A DNA stretch of 64,000 bases from Lewinellaceae bacterium (GTDB taxonomy: Bacteria > Bacteroidota > Bacteroidia > Chitinophagales > Saprospiraceae). Below the pieces are notes generated by a model. It was given only the letters and a program-made list of their open reading frames with translations. It ran no database searches and was not told where the DNA came from. Position 1 is the stretch's first letter. Each line of letters opens with the position of its first letter. This document shows positions 26,761-38,142 of this stretch, one piece after another. The DNA is taken from NCBI GenBank assembly GCA_020636405.1, contig JACJXW010000006.1, forward strand, positions 434,001 to 498,000, written 5' to 3'. The translations under genes were made by a program, and so were the position numbers.

Positions 26761-26782
26761 GGGGTGGCGGTTTTGCCACCCC
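26761..26782 (+). promoter_or_regulatory. Perfect hairpin between rpoB and rpoC
   Basis: GGGGTGGC and GCCACCCC form an 8-bp GC-rich stem around a GGTTTT loop, 16 bases after the rpoB stop and 20 before the rpoC ATG. There is no U tract, so it is more likely an RNA-stability or processing element, or a translational spacer, than a terminator. Confidence 0.55.
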
Positions 26783-26801
26783 ATACCAACAATACTTTTA
26801 T

Positions 26802-31106
<4,305 letters not shown>

Positions 31107-31149
31107 AGGGGATAGGTTATCGCCCTCGAAACGATACAACAGTTGAATT

Positions 31150-31193
31150 AAGCGCCTCTTTTCGGATAAACCCGGGAAGGGGCGCTTCCTTTT
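31150..31193 (+). terminator. Terminator after rpoC
   Basis: AAGCGCC pairs with GGCGCTT, with extra pairing toward the CCCGGG-containing loop, followed by CCTTTT, 43 bases after the rpoC stop. Confidence 0.7.
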
Positions 31194-31301
31194 ATGACCT
31201 GGCATGGGCTACTTTCAATAGGCCCGTGGACGGAAAGATAAAGCCTGCTTAAAATCACCCTTATCTCTAACTCGATTTACTAATTTGCAGAAAAAACAAA
31301 G

Positions 31302-32318
31302 ATGATCAATTTAGTCAGCGACACGGTTACCAAGCCCACCCCCGGGATGTTGCAGGCCATGATGGCTGCCGAAGTGGGCGACGATGTTTTCGGAGAAGAC
31401 CCAACCGTCAATGCCCTGGAGGCAAAGGTGGCCGCTCTTTTCCATAAAGAGGCCGCCTTGTTTTGCCCTTCCGGCACCATGACCAACCAGATTGCCATCA
31501 AAGTGCATACCCAGCCGCTGGACGAGGTCATTTGTGACGAGTATTCCCACGTTTATCAGTACGAGACTGGAGGCTATGCCTACAACTCAGGGGTAGCCAT
31601 CAACCTGATCAAGGGCCGGCATGGAAAGATCACGGCCGAACAGGTGGAAGCAGCCATTAAACCCGAAGCCGACTGGCTGCCTAAAAGCCGCCTCGTCGTG
31701 CTGGAAAATACTTGCAACAAGGGCGGCGGCAGCTACTATACCCTCGACGAGATCCGCCCGATAAGCAAACTGTGCTGGCACCGGGGGCTGGCCCTGCATC
31801 TGGACGGCGCCCGCATCTTCAACGCCCTGGTAGAAACCGGAGAGACGCCGCAGGCGGTAGGCGAGCAGTTCGACAGCATCTCCATCTGCCTGTCCAAAGG
31901 ATTAGGAACTCCGGTGGGTTCCGTCCTCATCGGCACTAAGGCTTTTATCAGGCAGGCCCGCCGGATCCGCAAGGTGATGGGTGGCGGCATGCGGCAGGCC
32001 GGCTATCTGGCCGCTGCCGGCATCTATGCCCTCGACCACCAGGTGGATCGCCTTAAAGAGGACAACGAACGGGCCAGAACCATTGGCGCGGTACTGGAAA
32101 AGATGCCCTACGCGAGCGAGGTGCGGCCGGTACAAACCAACATCCTCATCTTCGATGTGAATCCGCCGTATACCGCGGCTTCTTTTTTGGAAAAGTTGGC
32201 CGCGAAGGGCGTCAAGGCATCCCCCTTCGGCCCGCAGACCGTGCGCTTCGTGACCCACCTGGATTTTACTGAAGAAATGATGGAAAGGGTGATCGGGGTG
32301 CTGAAGGAACTTGAATGA
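31302..32318 (+). CDS. ltaE: Low-specificity L-threonine aldolase
   Basis: PLP enzyme of 338 residues that splits L-threonine or allo-threonine to glycine and acetaldehyde. Typical stretches are MINLVSDTVTKPTPGMLQAM, GDDVFGEDPTVNALE, FCPSGTMTNQIA, NTCNKGGGSYYTLDEI, HLDGARIFNA and the PLP lysine in ICLSKGLGTPVGSVLIG. It stands alone after the rpoC terminator; the TTTG of an imperfect -7-like element ends about a dozen bases before the ATG. Confidence 0.93.
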   Translation: MINLVSDTVTKPTPGMLQAMMAAEVGDDVFGEDPTVNALEAKVAALFHKEAALFCPSGTMTNQIAIKVHTQPLDEVICDEYSHVYQYETGGYAYNSGVAINLIKGRHGKITAEQVEAAIKPEADWLPKSRLVVLENTCNKGGGSYYTLDEIRPISKLCWHRGLALHLDGARIFNALVETGETPQAVGEQFDSISICLSKGLGTPVGSVLIGTKAFIRQARRIRKVMGGGMRQAGYLAAAGIYALDHQVDRLKEDNERARTIGAVLEKMPYASEVRPVQTNILIFDVNPPYTAASFLEKLAAKGVKASPFGPQTVRFVTHLDFTEEMMERVIGVLKELE

Positions 32319-32436
32319 CATTGAAAAAGATCATATATTGTGATTGCCAATGTGCTATTGGCAAATTGTCATCTGCCCCATGAAAAAAAACACAAGCCGA
32401 GGAACGGCGGCTTGTATGAATTATAATCCGTTAACA

Positions 32437-33468
32437 ATGAAGAAGATGGCATTCAAACTGACGCTTACGCGCTTTTCGGCCACGGCATTTGGGGTGGCTC
32501 TGCTTCTACCTTTTTTTTTATGGCCCACGCACTTTGCGTTGTTCGGGAACGAGCAAAATAGAGGGCGGCAGGAATTTCTGGACCCATCGGCGGGATGGGA
32601 TACCACGATCACCCTGCTCTGCCGGCCGCTGGCCATTGAGCTGATGCCCCACGATGAAGATGGCAATGGGATACCCGATTCGGCCTATATTTACTTGTAT
32701 GCTTCCGATCTGGTGGACAATGAGCTGAGCAATTATCCGGAAGAGGTGTTTTTCTCCATTAACCGGATGGGAGAAGCGCCGGGCCCGGAGGCCGCCGGCC
32801 TTTTGTTATCCTGTCCGGATACCGGCCTTGTTGAAGTAGAGGTATACGGCTGGCTCCAGGATTCCATAGTGGGCGCCTGTTCTGCTGAAGTGATCGTAGA
32901 AGATAACATGAACCTATGTGCCGGGCCCTATCGCACAGGTGTCTGCGGTTATTTTATCTCTTTCAAAGATTTCTCTCAGGTGTATGATGTGCAGGTATCC
33001 TTATCCGGCGACACTACGGCTGTGGTTACTACCGACTCTAATGGCATGTTTTGCTTCTTCGGCCTGGAGGAGAACAACCCCTATCTCGTCACCCCTTTTA
33101 AAGATACCGATCACACCTACAATGTATCCCTTTTTGATATTGTGCTGATCAGCAAGCACATTCTGGGCATACAACCGCTGGGCAGCCCCTACGAGCTCAT
33201 TGCCGCCGACGTTAACCATTCGCGTAGCGTTACCGGACTGGATCTCATTGCCCTGCGTCGCTTATTGCTTGGCGAATCTACGGGCTTCCCCAATAACACC
33301 AGTTGGCGTTTTATCGACCCATCATATGTTTTTCCCGATCCAGAGGACCCCTGGCTAGAACCGTTTCCTGAGTCTGCTTATTTGACAGCAAGGGAATTAT
33401 TTCCGGCAATGGTTTTTCCCAGCTTTGCATTTCTGGCTGTAAAAGTAGGCGATGTGAATGGCGGGTGA
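32437..33468 (+). CDS. Secreted dockerin-like/carboxypeptidase-regulatory-like protein (copy 1)
   Basis: The 343-residue exported protein has an N-terminal hydrophobic signal (FGVALLLPFFLWP) and a calcium-type loop HDEDGNGIPDS. A beta-domain follows, with CarboxypepD-like VSLSGDTTAVVTTDSNGMFCFFGL, and then a dockerin-like helix-loop repeat: DIVLISKHILGIQPLGSPYELIAADVNHSRSVTGLDLIALRRLLLGE. The end FLAVKVGDVNGG looks like the first calcium loop of another dockerin half cut short. It is paralogous to the gene at 33766. No type IX sorting domain is visible despite the secretion signal. Start chosen at the ATG opening the signal peptide; ATGs at 32416 or earlier are possible. Function unknown, perhaps cell-surface adhesion. 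Confidence 0.7.
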   Translation: MKKMAFKLTLTRFSATAFGVALLLPFFLWPTHFALFGNEQNRGRQEFLDPSAGWDTTITLLCRPLAIELMPHDEDGNGIPDSAYIYLYASDLVDNELSNYPEEVFFSINRMGEAPGPEAAGLLLSCPDTGLVEVEVYGWLQDSIVGACSAEVIVEDNMNLCAGPYRTGVCGYFISFKDFSQVYDVQVSLSGDTTAVVTTDSNGMFCFFGLEENNPYLVTPFKDTDHTYNVSLFDIVLISKHILGIQPLGSPYELIAADVNHSRSVTGLDLIALRRLLLGESTGFPNNTSWRFIDPSYVFPDPEDPWLEPFPESAYLTARELFPAMVFPSFAFLAVKVGDVNGG

Positions 33469-33474
33469 ATATTA

Positions 33475-33752
33475 TAATCCTGCTGATTATAACGGATTGC
33501 GTAGCTGCAATGACGTATGTTCCAGATCAGAGACGAAAAGCCAACGTTAACTTGGTTCGCCAAAATTTTTTGGCGTCGAAGACGATAAACCGGCGCCCCT
33601 CAAATTGACTGATGTAACGTCTTCGACCCAAATACACTGACGCATAACTGGTCAGCGTATACTGACAACGCAGGCGTTCGTCAGTATAAATTTGGGGGTC
33701 CGGCTTCACGTCTCCAGGGCAGCTACGCAAAACGTTACAATCAGTAATCCTG
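33475..33752. mobile_element. MITE-like element with 8-bp target duplication
   Basis: The direct repeat TAATCCTG occurs at 33475-33482 and 33745-33752. Immediately inside it are 26-base terminal inverted repeats (33483-33508 and 33719-33744) that match at 23 of 26 positions and end in TTGCGTAGCTGC. The 262-bp interior encodes no transposase. It is full of further inverted pairs: GCCAAAA/TTTTTTGGC near 33559-33574; GTCGAAGACG with CGTCTTCGAC; CCAAATACACTGACG with CGTCAGTATAAATTTGG; and GAGACGAAAAGCC with GGCTTCACGTCTC. This is the structure of a non-autonomous miniature transposable element. The mobilising family is not identified. It lies exactly between the two dockerin paralogues. Confidence 0.72.
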
Positions 33753-33765
33753 AAAATGAGCAATT

Positions 33766-34764
33766 ATGATTGAGAAATTTATCATGTTATGCTTTTTGTG
33801 GCTACACTTTTGCCTAACGTTACTTCCTTTTTCCAGGTTTAAAGTAGTTTCAAATCGCCAACCGCTCTCATACAGCTGCCCTGTTTCAACGGCAATGGCT
33901 GCCGATTCTTTGGATTTGCTTTGCCGCTCTGGCCAGGCTGTGGAGTTACTCCCGATGGATACCGATGGCGATGGTATTCCGGATGAAGGCGGGTGGCCCT
34001 TGTGGGCCGATGAAATGGTGGATGCTGTTCTGATCCAGTGTGGAGAAGGGCTTGTGTTCTCTATTAACAGGGAGGGCGATACTCCGGATGGGGCAGCAGA
34101 GGTGCTAATTCTCAAATGCGGAGATGTACCTTTTGCCATTTTTGAAGTACACGCCTGGTGTGGAGGCGAAATCGTGGGCTCTTGTACAACCTATGCAGGC
34201 GTTTTTGATAATTTTGGCCTTTGTGGGCATCCTCCTCCTCCTGTTGCTGTTGACGGCCGGATCCTTCGCGAGGATGGAGTTCCGGTGGAAGGGGTAACAG
34301 TAAGCCTATCCGGCCCTTCTCCTTCCACAACTCTGACCAGCGTTGAGGGTAATTACCATCTTCTCGGGGTATTGGAAGGGGAAGAGGTCACCATAACTCC
34401 AGAGAAAAACGCTGGTTATGCCGAAGGTGTATCCACCCTGGATATGGTGCTGATCAGTCGCCATATTCTTGGTGTGGAGATTTTGGGAAGCCCCTACCAA
34501 CTCATTGCCGCCGACGTGAATAACTCCCGTTACGTCACAACGCTGGACCTCATCGCTCTGCGCCGCCTGCTGCTCGGCATCGATATCGAATTCGAGGTCA
34601 ATACGAGCTGGCGCTTCGTTGAATCAGATTATGTGTTTCCCAACCCGGCGAACCCCTGGCAGGAACGGTTCCCGGAGTGGACGATCATCAGCCCGTTCCC
34701 AGCAACCGGAGTATCGGATTTGGACTTTGTGGCGGTAAAAGTGGGGGATGTAAGCCTGGATTGA
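33766..34764 (+). CDS. Secreted dockerin-like/carboxypeptidase-regulatory-like protein (copy 2)
   Basis: The 332-residue paralogue of the upstream gene. It has an N-terminal hydrophobic segment (FIMLCFLWLHFCLTLLPF), a thrombospondin-3-like loop DTDGDGIPDEGG and an FSINREGDTPDGAAEVLILKCGD domain. Next come a Pro run, a CarboxypepD-like domain (DGRILREDGVPVEGVTVSLSG ... TSVEGNYHLLGV) and the dockerin-like DMVLISRHILGVEILGSPYQLIAADVNNSRYVTTLDLIALRRLLLG. It ends in FVAVKVGDVSLD. The two copies match best in the dockerin-like and C-terminal parts (NTSWRF, DYVFPNPANPWQERFPE). The start lies only 14 bases after the MITE-like element, so its promoter must be inside or upstream of that element. Confidence 0.7.
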   Translation: MIEKFIMLCFLWLHFCLTLLPFSRFKVVSNRQPLSYSCPVSTAMAADSLDLLCRSGQAVELLPMDTDGDGIPDEGGWPLWADEMVDAVLIQCGEGLVFSINREGDTPDGAAEVLILKCGDVPFAIFEVHAWCGGEIVGSCTTYAGVFDNFGLCGHPPPPVAVDGRILREDGVPVEGVTVSLSGPSPSTTLTSVEGNYHLLGVLEGEEVTITPEKNAGYAEGVSTLDMVLISRHILGVEILGSPYQLIAADVNNSRYVTTLDLIALRRLLLGIDIEFEVNTSWRFVESDYVFPNPANPWQERFPEWTIISPFPATGVSDLDFVAVKVGDVSLD

Positions 34765-34809
34765 GCGGCTGTGTAACCAGCCTGGGGTTTCGCTTGCGTT
34801 CCTTTGGCC

Positions 34810-34872
34810 CAACCCGGCAGTGTTTGTCGGAGAAACGGGCTGAATCCGCCTTCGACAGACGCTGCCGGGTTG
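34810..34872. repeat. Long inverted repeat downstream of dockerin copy 2
   Basis: CAACCCGGCAG pairs perfectly with CTGCCGGGTTG. The pairing continues inward for nine more positions with two mismatches (TGTTTGTCG against CGACAGACG) around a 23-base loop. No T run follows. GCTGTGTAACC flanks the structure on both sides (about 34769 and 34890) as a short direct repeat. Confidence 0.6.
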
Positions 34873-34947
34873 ATCAGGGGCGGACTCGCTGTGTAACCTG
34901 GCAGGTTGAGTTCTCGTTTTTGAAAGGAAAGCTTAACCCAAGTTCGA

Positions 34948-35022
34948 TATGTAGGCCCCAACTTTTCAGTGGCAGCCGCCGCCGTCAACCGTCAGCCGTA
35001 CGCCAAGGTTGGGGGCTACATA
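34948..35022. repeat. Inverted repeat with 15-base arms before the bifunctional nuclease gene stop
   Basis: TATGTAGGCCCCAAC and GTTGGGGGCTACATA match except for one position and enclose about 45 bases. It sits between convergent genes and could end transcription from either side, or be a palindromic repeat unit. Confidence 0.5.
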
Positions 35023-35033
35023 CCGAAGACCGG

Positions 35034-35624
35034 TTAAGAGGTCTGCTCTCTCCGGCGGATCTCATCTCTGATCTCTGCGGCGCGTTCGTAATTCTCTTCG
35101 CCCAGCACTTCTTCCAGCATCTTATTCAGGGCGTCGATGGAGTAGGAGGAGAGAGCGGCCGTTTTTCCTTTGGGTTGAGTGTGCTGTTCGGCGGGGGCGC
35201 CTTCCTCTTCCGTTTCTTCCAGCACCACGCCGGCGGCGTCGAGGATGAACTCGTAGGTATAAATGGGGCAGTTAAAGCGCACGGCCATGGCCAGGGCATC
35301 AGAGGTACGGGAGTCGATCTCGATGATCTCCCCATCTTTGATGCAAATGAGGCGGGCGTAAAAGATACCGTCCAGGAGGTTGTTGATGATAACCTCCTTG
35401 AGCTCTATATTGAAGGTCTCGAGGGTATTTTTGAACAGGTCGTGCGTTAGCGGCCGGTTGGGGGTCATGCGTTCCATAGCCACGGCGATGGCCTGTGCCT
35501 CGAAACTGCCGATGACGATCGGCAGGCGGCGGGAGCCCCCTTGTTCGCCCAATACAACTGCATAATTGTGGGATTGAGTAACACTATGTGACAACGCGAC
35601 TATATCCAATTCTATCTTTCTCAT
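35034..35624 (-). CDS. Bifunctional nuclease family (DUF151) protein with UVR motif
   Basis: The 196-residue protein has the BFN domain (residues 1-135): LPIVIGSFEAQAIAVAMERMTPNRPLTHDLFKN, IIEIDSRTSDALAMAVRFNCPIYTYEFILDAAG. A C-terminal UVR motif follows a Glu/Pro linker (SSYSIDALNKMLEEVLGEENYERAAEIRDEIRRR), the helix pair that UvrB and UvrC use to pair. The BFN-UVR combination is common in Bacteroidota. Plant relatives have DNase/RNase activity, and the bacterial role is uncertain. Transcribed divergently from nothing nearby; mazG lies upstream in the same direction. Confidence 0.85.
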   Translation of the reverse strand: MRKIELDIVALSHSVTQSHNYAVVLGEQGGSRRLPIVIGSFEAQAIAVAMERMTPNRPLTHDLFKNTLETFNIELKEVIINNLLDGIFYARLICIKDGEIIEIDSRTSDALAMAVRFNCPIYTYEFILDAAGVVLEETEEEGAPAEQHTQPKGKTAALSSYSIDALNKMLEEVLGEENYERAAEIRDEIRRREQTS

Positions 35625-35837
35625 AAAGAAGGCCAGTGATTAGGTACAATTACTGTATTCTCAACAATTGGGGCTGAACCGTAGTTTATTCCCAAAAGCG
35701 CAAAGGTAAAAAAATGCCCGCTAAAGGTGCGCCCTGCCGGCAATTATTTAGCCCGTTGCCGGAAGAGATACCCCATAGCCGGATTCCCATTTCCAATTCG
35801 GACATTGGAAGGACTGGTAATGAAAATTGAGACAGCC

Positions 35838-36623
35838 TCACCCCCCCCTTTTACTTCCGCTTTCCGCCTTCCCCTTGGCCTCTTCCCACAGGGCATCCAT
35901 CTCCGCCAGGCTCATATCTTCCAGGCTTTTGCTGGCATTGGCCTCGATGAATTCAAACCGTTTTTTAAACTTTTGGTTGACGCGCTCAAGAGCTGTTTCG
36001 GGGTCGATCCCCTGGAAACGGGCATAGTTGATCAGGGAGAACAGAACATCGCCGAACTCTTCCTCCCGTTTTTCCTGAGGAAGGCCCTCGTCCATAGTTT
36101 CGCGGAATTCCGCCAGTTCTTCCTCTACCTTTTCCCATACCTGCTCGCTGTTCTCCCATTCGAAACCTACCTGTTTGGTTTTCTCCTGCATGCGGTAAGC
36201 CTTTACCATTGCAGGCAGGGAGCGGGGGACGCCGGAGAGGACTGATTTTTTTCCTTCCTGCAGTTTGATCTGTTCCCAGTTCTTTTTTACATCCTCTTCG
36301 TTGTCGGCCTTGACATCCCCGTAGATGTGCGGGTGGCGCTTGATGAGTTTGTCGCAAATGTCGTTGAGGGCGTCGGCAACATCGAAGGCCCCTTTTTCAT
36401 CAGCGATCCGGGCGTAGAATACCATATGCAGCATCAGGTCGCCGATCTCCTCTTTGATCTCCTCCAGGTTTTCGTCCAGGATGGCGTCTGCCAGTTCATA
36501 AGTCTCTTCGATGGTGAGGTTCCTGAGGCTTTGGAAGGTCTGTTTCCGGTCCCAGGGGCACTGCTCCCGCAACTCGTCCATAATGGTGAGCAGGCGGGCG
36601 AAGGCATCGAGTTTATGTTGCAT
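35838..36623 (-). CDS. mazG: Nucleoside triphosphate pyrophosphohydrolase MazG
   Basis: House-cleaning enzyme that hydrolyses (d)NTPs to NMP and PPi. The 261-residue, two-domain protein has the first MazG helix pair with CPWDRKQTFQSLRNLTIEETYELADAILDENLEEIKEEIGDLMLHMVFYARIA (the EExxE...ExxD metal site), the conserved KRHPHIYGDV and a second MazG domain with EEEFGDVLFSLINYARFQGIDPE. Full length. It is divergent from the NqrM-like gene; the shared intergenic region holds a plus-strand promoter. Confidence 0.95.
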   Translation of the reverse strand: MQHKLDAFARLLTIMDELREQCPWDRKQTFQSLRNLTIEETYELADAILDENLEEIKEEIGDLMLHMVFYARIADEKGAFDVADALNDICDKLIKRHPHIYGDVKADNEEDVKKNWEQIKLQEGKKSVLSGVPRSLPAMVKAYRMQEKTKQVGFEWENSEQVWEKVEEELAEFRETMDEGLPQEKREEEFGDVLFSLINYARFQGIDPETALERVNQKFKKRFEFIEANASKSLEDMSLAEMDALWEEAKGKAESGSKRGG

Positions 36624-36651
36624 CGGTTTTCATTTATTTATCCTAAATTTG
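36618..36651 (+). promoter_or_regulatory. Promoter for the small membrane protein gene
   Basis: TTG at 36618-36620, a 23-base spacer and TAAATTTG at 36644-36651. The transcript would carry a leader of about 95 bases before the ATG at 36751. Confidence 0.5.
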
Positions 36652-36750
36652 CGCCGTTATCCGGCGCCTCCAGCTTTTTGCAAAGTAAACTAATATAAGC
36701 GAGAGGTTGTTGAGTAATAGAACTTTTGAAGAAACTATAATCCAAATAAT

Positions 36751-36981
36751 ATGGAGTTCCTATATGTTTTAGCGATCATTTTTGTTGCCTTTGGCCTGTC
36801 CTTTGCCCTGATCAATATCCGGCATATCTTTACCGGGCAGGAGTTCCGCGGCACTTGCGCCACCAATAATCCCATGCTGAAAAATCAGATCGGGGAATGC
36901 ACCGTTTGTGGTAAGAAGCCCGATGAGGAGTGCAAGATGCCGGAAGTCGGCCATCAGGATTACAAGGGCGCTAAAGCCTGA
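36751..36981 (+). CDS. Small NqrM-like membrane protein with a cysteine cluster
   Basis: The 76-residue protein has one N-terminal transmembrane helix (FLYVLAIIFVAFGLSFALINI) followed by a short soluble tail with four cysteines: RGTCATNN, GECTVCGKKPDEECKMPE. This layout is that of the NqrM family, which helps insert iron into the Na+-translocating NADH:quinone reductase, and of related Bacteroidota proteins. No nqr genes are in the window, so this function is an inference from architecture only. Followed by a clear terminator. Confidence 0.6.
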   Translation: MEFLYVLAIIFVAFGLSFALINIRHIFTGQEFRGTCATNNPMLKNQIGECTVCGKKPDEECKMPEVGHQDYKGAKA

Positions 36982-37022
36982 AGGTGAGATAAAAAGCCAT
37001 CGGAAAATATTTTCCTTCAGAT

Positions 37023-37055
37023 TGGGCAGTGGAGTTTCATCCATTGCCCATTTTT
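37023..37055 (+). terminator. Terminator after the NqrM-like gene
   Basis: TGGGCAGTGGA pairs with TCCATTGCCCA (11 bp, one G-T) around a 6-base loop, followed by TTTTTATTT. Confidence 0.8.
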
Positions 37056-37117
37056 ATTTGGACGGCTAGAAACTTTGGAAGTGCGAAGTCGGAAGTGGAA
37101 CCCCAGAAACCCCATCC

Positions 37118-37477
37118 TCAATACTGTCCCACCGCCAGCATGACCAGCGTACAGGCCATTTCCACTTCGATGCCCTTTTCCCGGGCCAGGCGCATCAATT
37201 CCGGGTTTTCGGTGCCCGGGTTGAAGATGATGCGCTTGGGGTTGAGGCTGAGAATATAATCGTAGTACTCTTCTTGCCGCCGGGGGTTGAGGTACAAGGT
37301 TATGGTATGTACGTCATCCATTGCCGGGCGGCCTCTCAGAATAGGAACCCCTGAGATCTCTCCTTCCTCTATTCCCACCGGGACGACCTCGAACCCACCA
37401 TTGGTGAGCCGCTGAACCGCAGCATTAGAGTAGCGGATGGGATTGGTGGAGGCTCCGAGAACCAGCGTCTTTTTCAT
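37118..37477 (-). CDS. CoA-binding domain protein (YccU-like)
   Basis: The 119-residue Rossmann-fold protein of the CoA_binding_2 family: KKTLVLGASTNPIRYSNAAVQRLTNGGFEVVPVG is the nucleotide-binding start, followed by SGVPILRGRPAMDDVHTITLYLNP, KRIIFNPGTENPELMRLAREKGIEVEMACTLVML. The last segment carries the conserved cysteine of the family. These stand-alone domains bind CoA in structures, but their role is unknown. Full length, ATG at 37477. Confidence 0.88.
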   Translation of the reverse strand: MKKTLVLGASTNPIRYSNAAVQRLTNGGFEVVPVGIEEGEISGVPILRGRPAMDDVHTITLYLNPRRQEEYYDYILSLNPKRIIFNPGTENPELMRLAREKGIEVEMACTLVMLAVGQY

Positions 37478-37522
37478 GTAAGAAGTTTGAATTTTTCATA
37501 TAACAACCGGCTGGTGCTAAGG

Positions 37523-37551
37523 TTGACAAATGGAAGAATAATGTTAAATTG
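37523..37551 (+). promoter_or_regulatory. Near-consensus promoter for the kinase-like gene
   Basis: TTG, a 19-base spacer, then TAAATTG, one T short of TAnnTTTG, 14 bases before the ATG. Confidence 0.4.
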
Positions 37552-37565
37552 CAGAAAAAGCGCTG

Positions 37566-38090
37566 ATGACGAAGCGGTATCCAAAGACATTATCGAGGGG
37601 GGCTAACAATACGGTCATTGCTCTGTCCGAAACGGAAGTCGCCAAGTTGTTTAGCGAGGATACCCGTTCTGATATTGGTTCCGAAGCGGAAAAGATGAAG
37701 TTCGCCAACGAGGTAAACGGCCTGGTAGTTCGGTTCATACGCCTGGATTTTGATGAGAACCTGGATAGCGATATGCTGGTAATGGAGCGGCTTTATCCTT
37801 TGGATTTTCGAGCCTACGAATATGAGCGCCGGGAATTGTGGCTGGATGTTTTTGAGGATGAACTCGAACACCTGCACAAAGCCGGATTCGTCCACCGTGA
37901 TCTGCGCCGCCCATCGGATATGCCAGGATTCTCGTTTGATAACATTTTCCTTACAGAGAAGGGGCTTCGGTTGATCGATGTGGGCATATCCGCTCTACGC
38001 CATCAGGTAGGAGATCGCTTATTCGAAAGATTCGTGGAGCAGGAGATGCAGGAGTTGGAACGCTTCCGGGAGTTTTTCCTGACGAGGTAA
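37566..38090 (+). CDS. Minimal protein-kinase-like protein
   Basis: At 174 residues this is far shorter than a normal kinase, yet it keeps the core landmarks. They are SRGANNTVIALSETEVAKLF (glycine-rich loop and the ATP-binding lysine), GSEAEKMKFANEV (alpha-C glutamate), LVMERLYPLDFRAYE (hinge), and FVHRDLRRPSD...FSFDNIFLTEKGLRLIDVG, in which HRD, the Asn of DN and the Asp of DVG match the catalytic loop and metal site. The insert RRPSDMPGFSF between HRD and DN is longer than usual. It resembles RIO/Bud32/LPS-kinase-like small kinases. Substrate unknown; isolated between convergent and divergent housekeeping genes. Confidence 0.65.
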   Translation: MTKRYPKTLSRGANNTVIALSETEVAKLFSEDTRSDIGSEAEKMKFANEVNGLVVRFIRLDFDENLDSDMLVMERLYPLDFRAYEYERRELWLDVFEDELEHLHKAGFVHRDLRRPSDMPGFSFDNIFLTEKGLRLIDVGISALRHQVGDRLFERFVEQEMQELERFREFFLTR

Positions 38091-38104
38091 GTTGTTAGGG
38101 AGGG

Positions 38105-38136
38105 GAGGCGGGGATTTTTTGAAATCCCCGCCTCCT
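38105..38136. terminator. Perfect 14-bp hairpin between convergent genes
   Basis: GGAGGCGGGGATTT and AAATCCCCGCCTCC around TTTG. It lies between the stops of the kinase-like gene (+) and pdhC (-), the usual place for a bidirectional terminator, although neither side has a long T tract. Confidence 0.6.
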
Positions 38137-38142
38137 GTAAGT

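Noticed and set aside
33527..33763. 78-codon minus-strand frame inside the MITE-like element as a transposase remnant
   Set aside because: No transposase motif; the bases are explained by nested inverted repeats.
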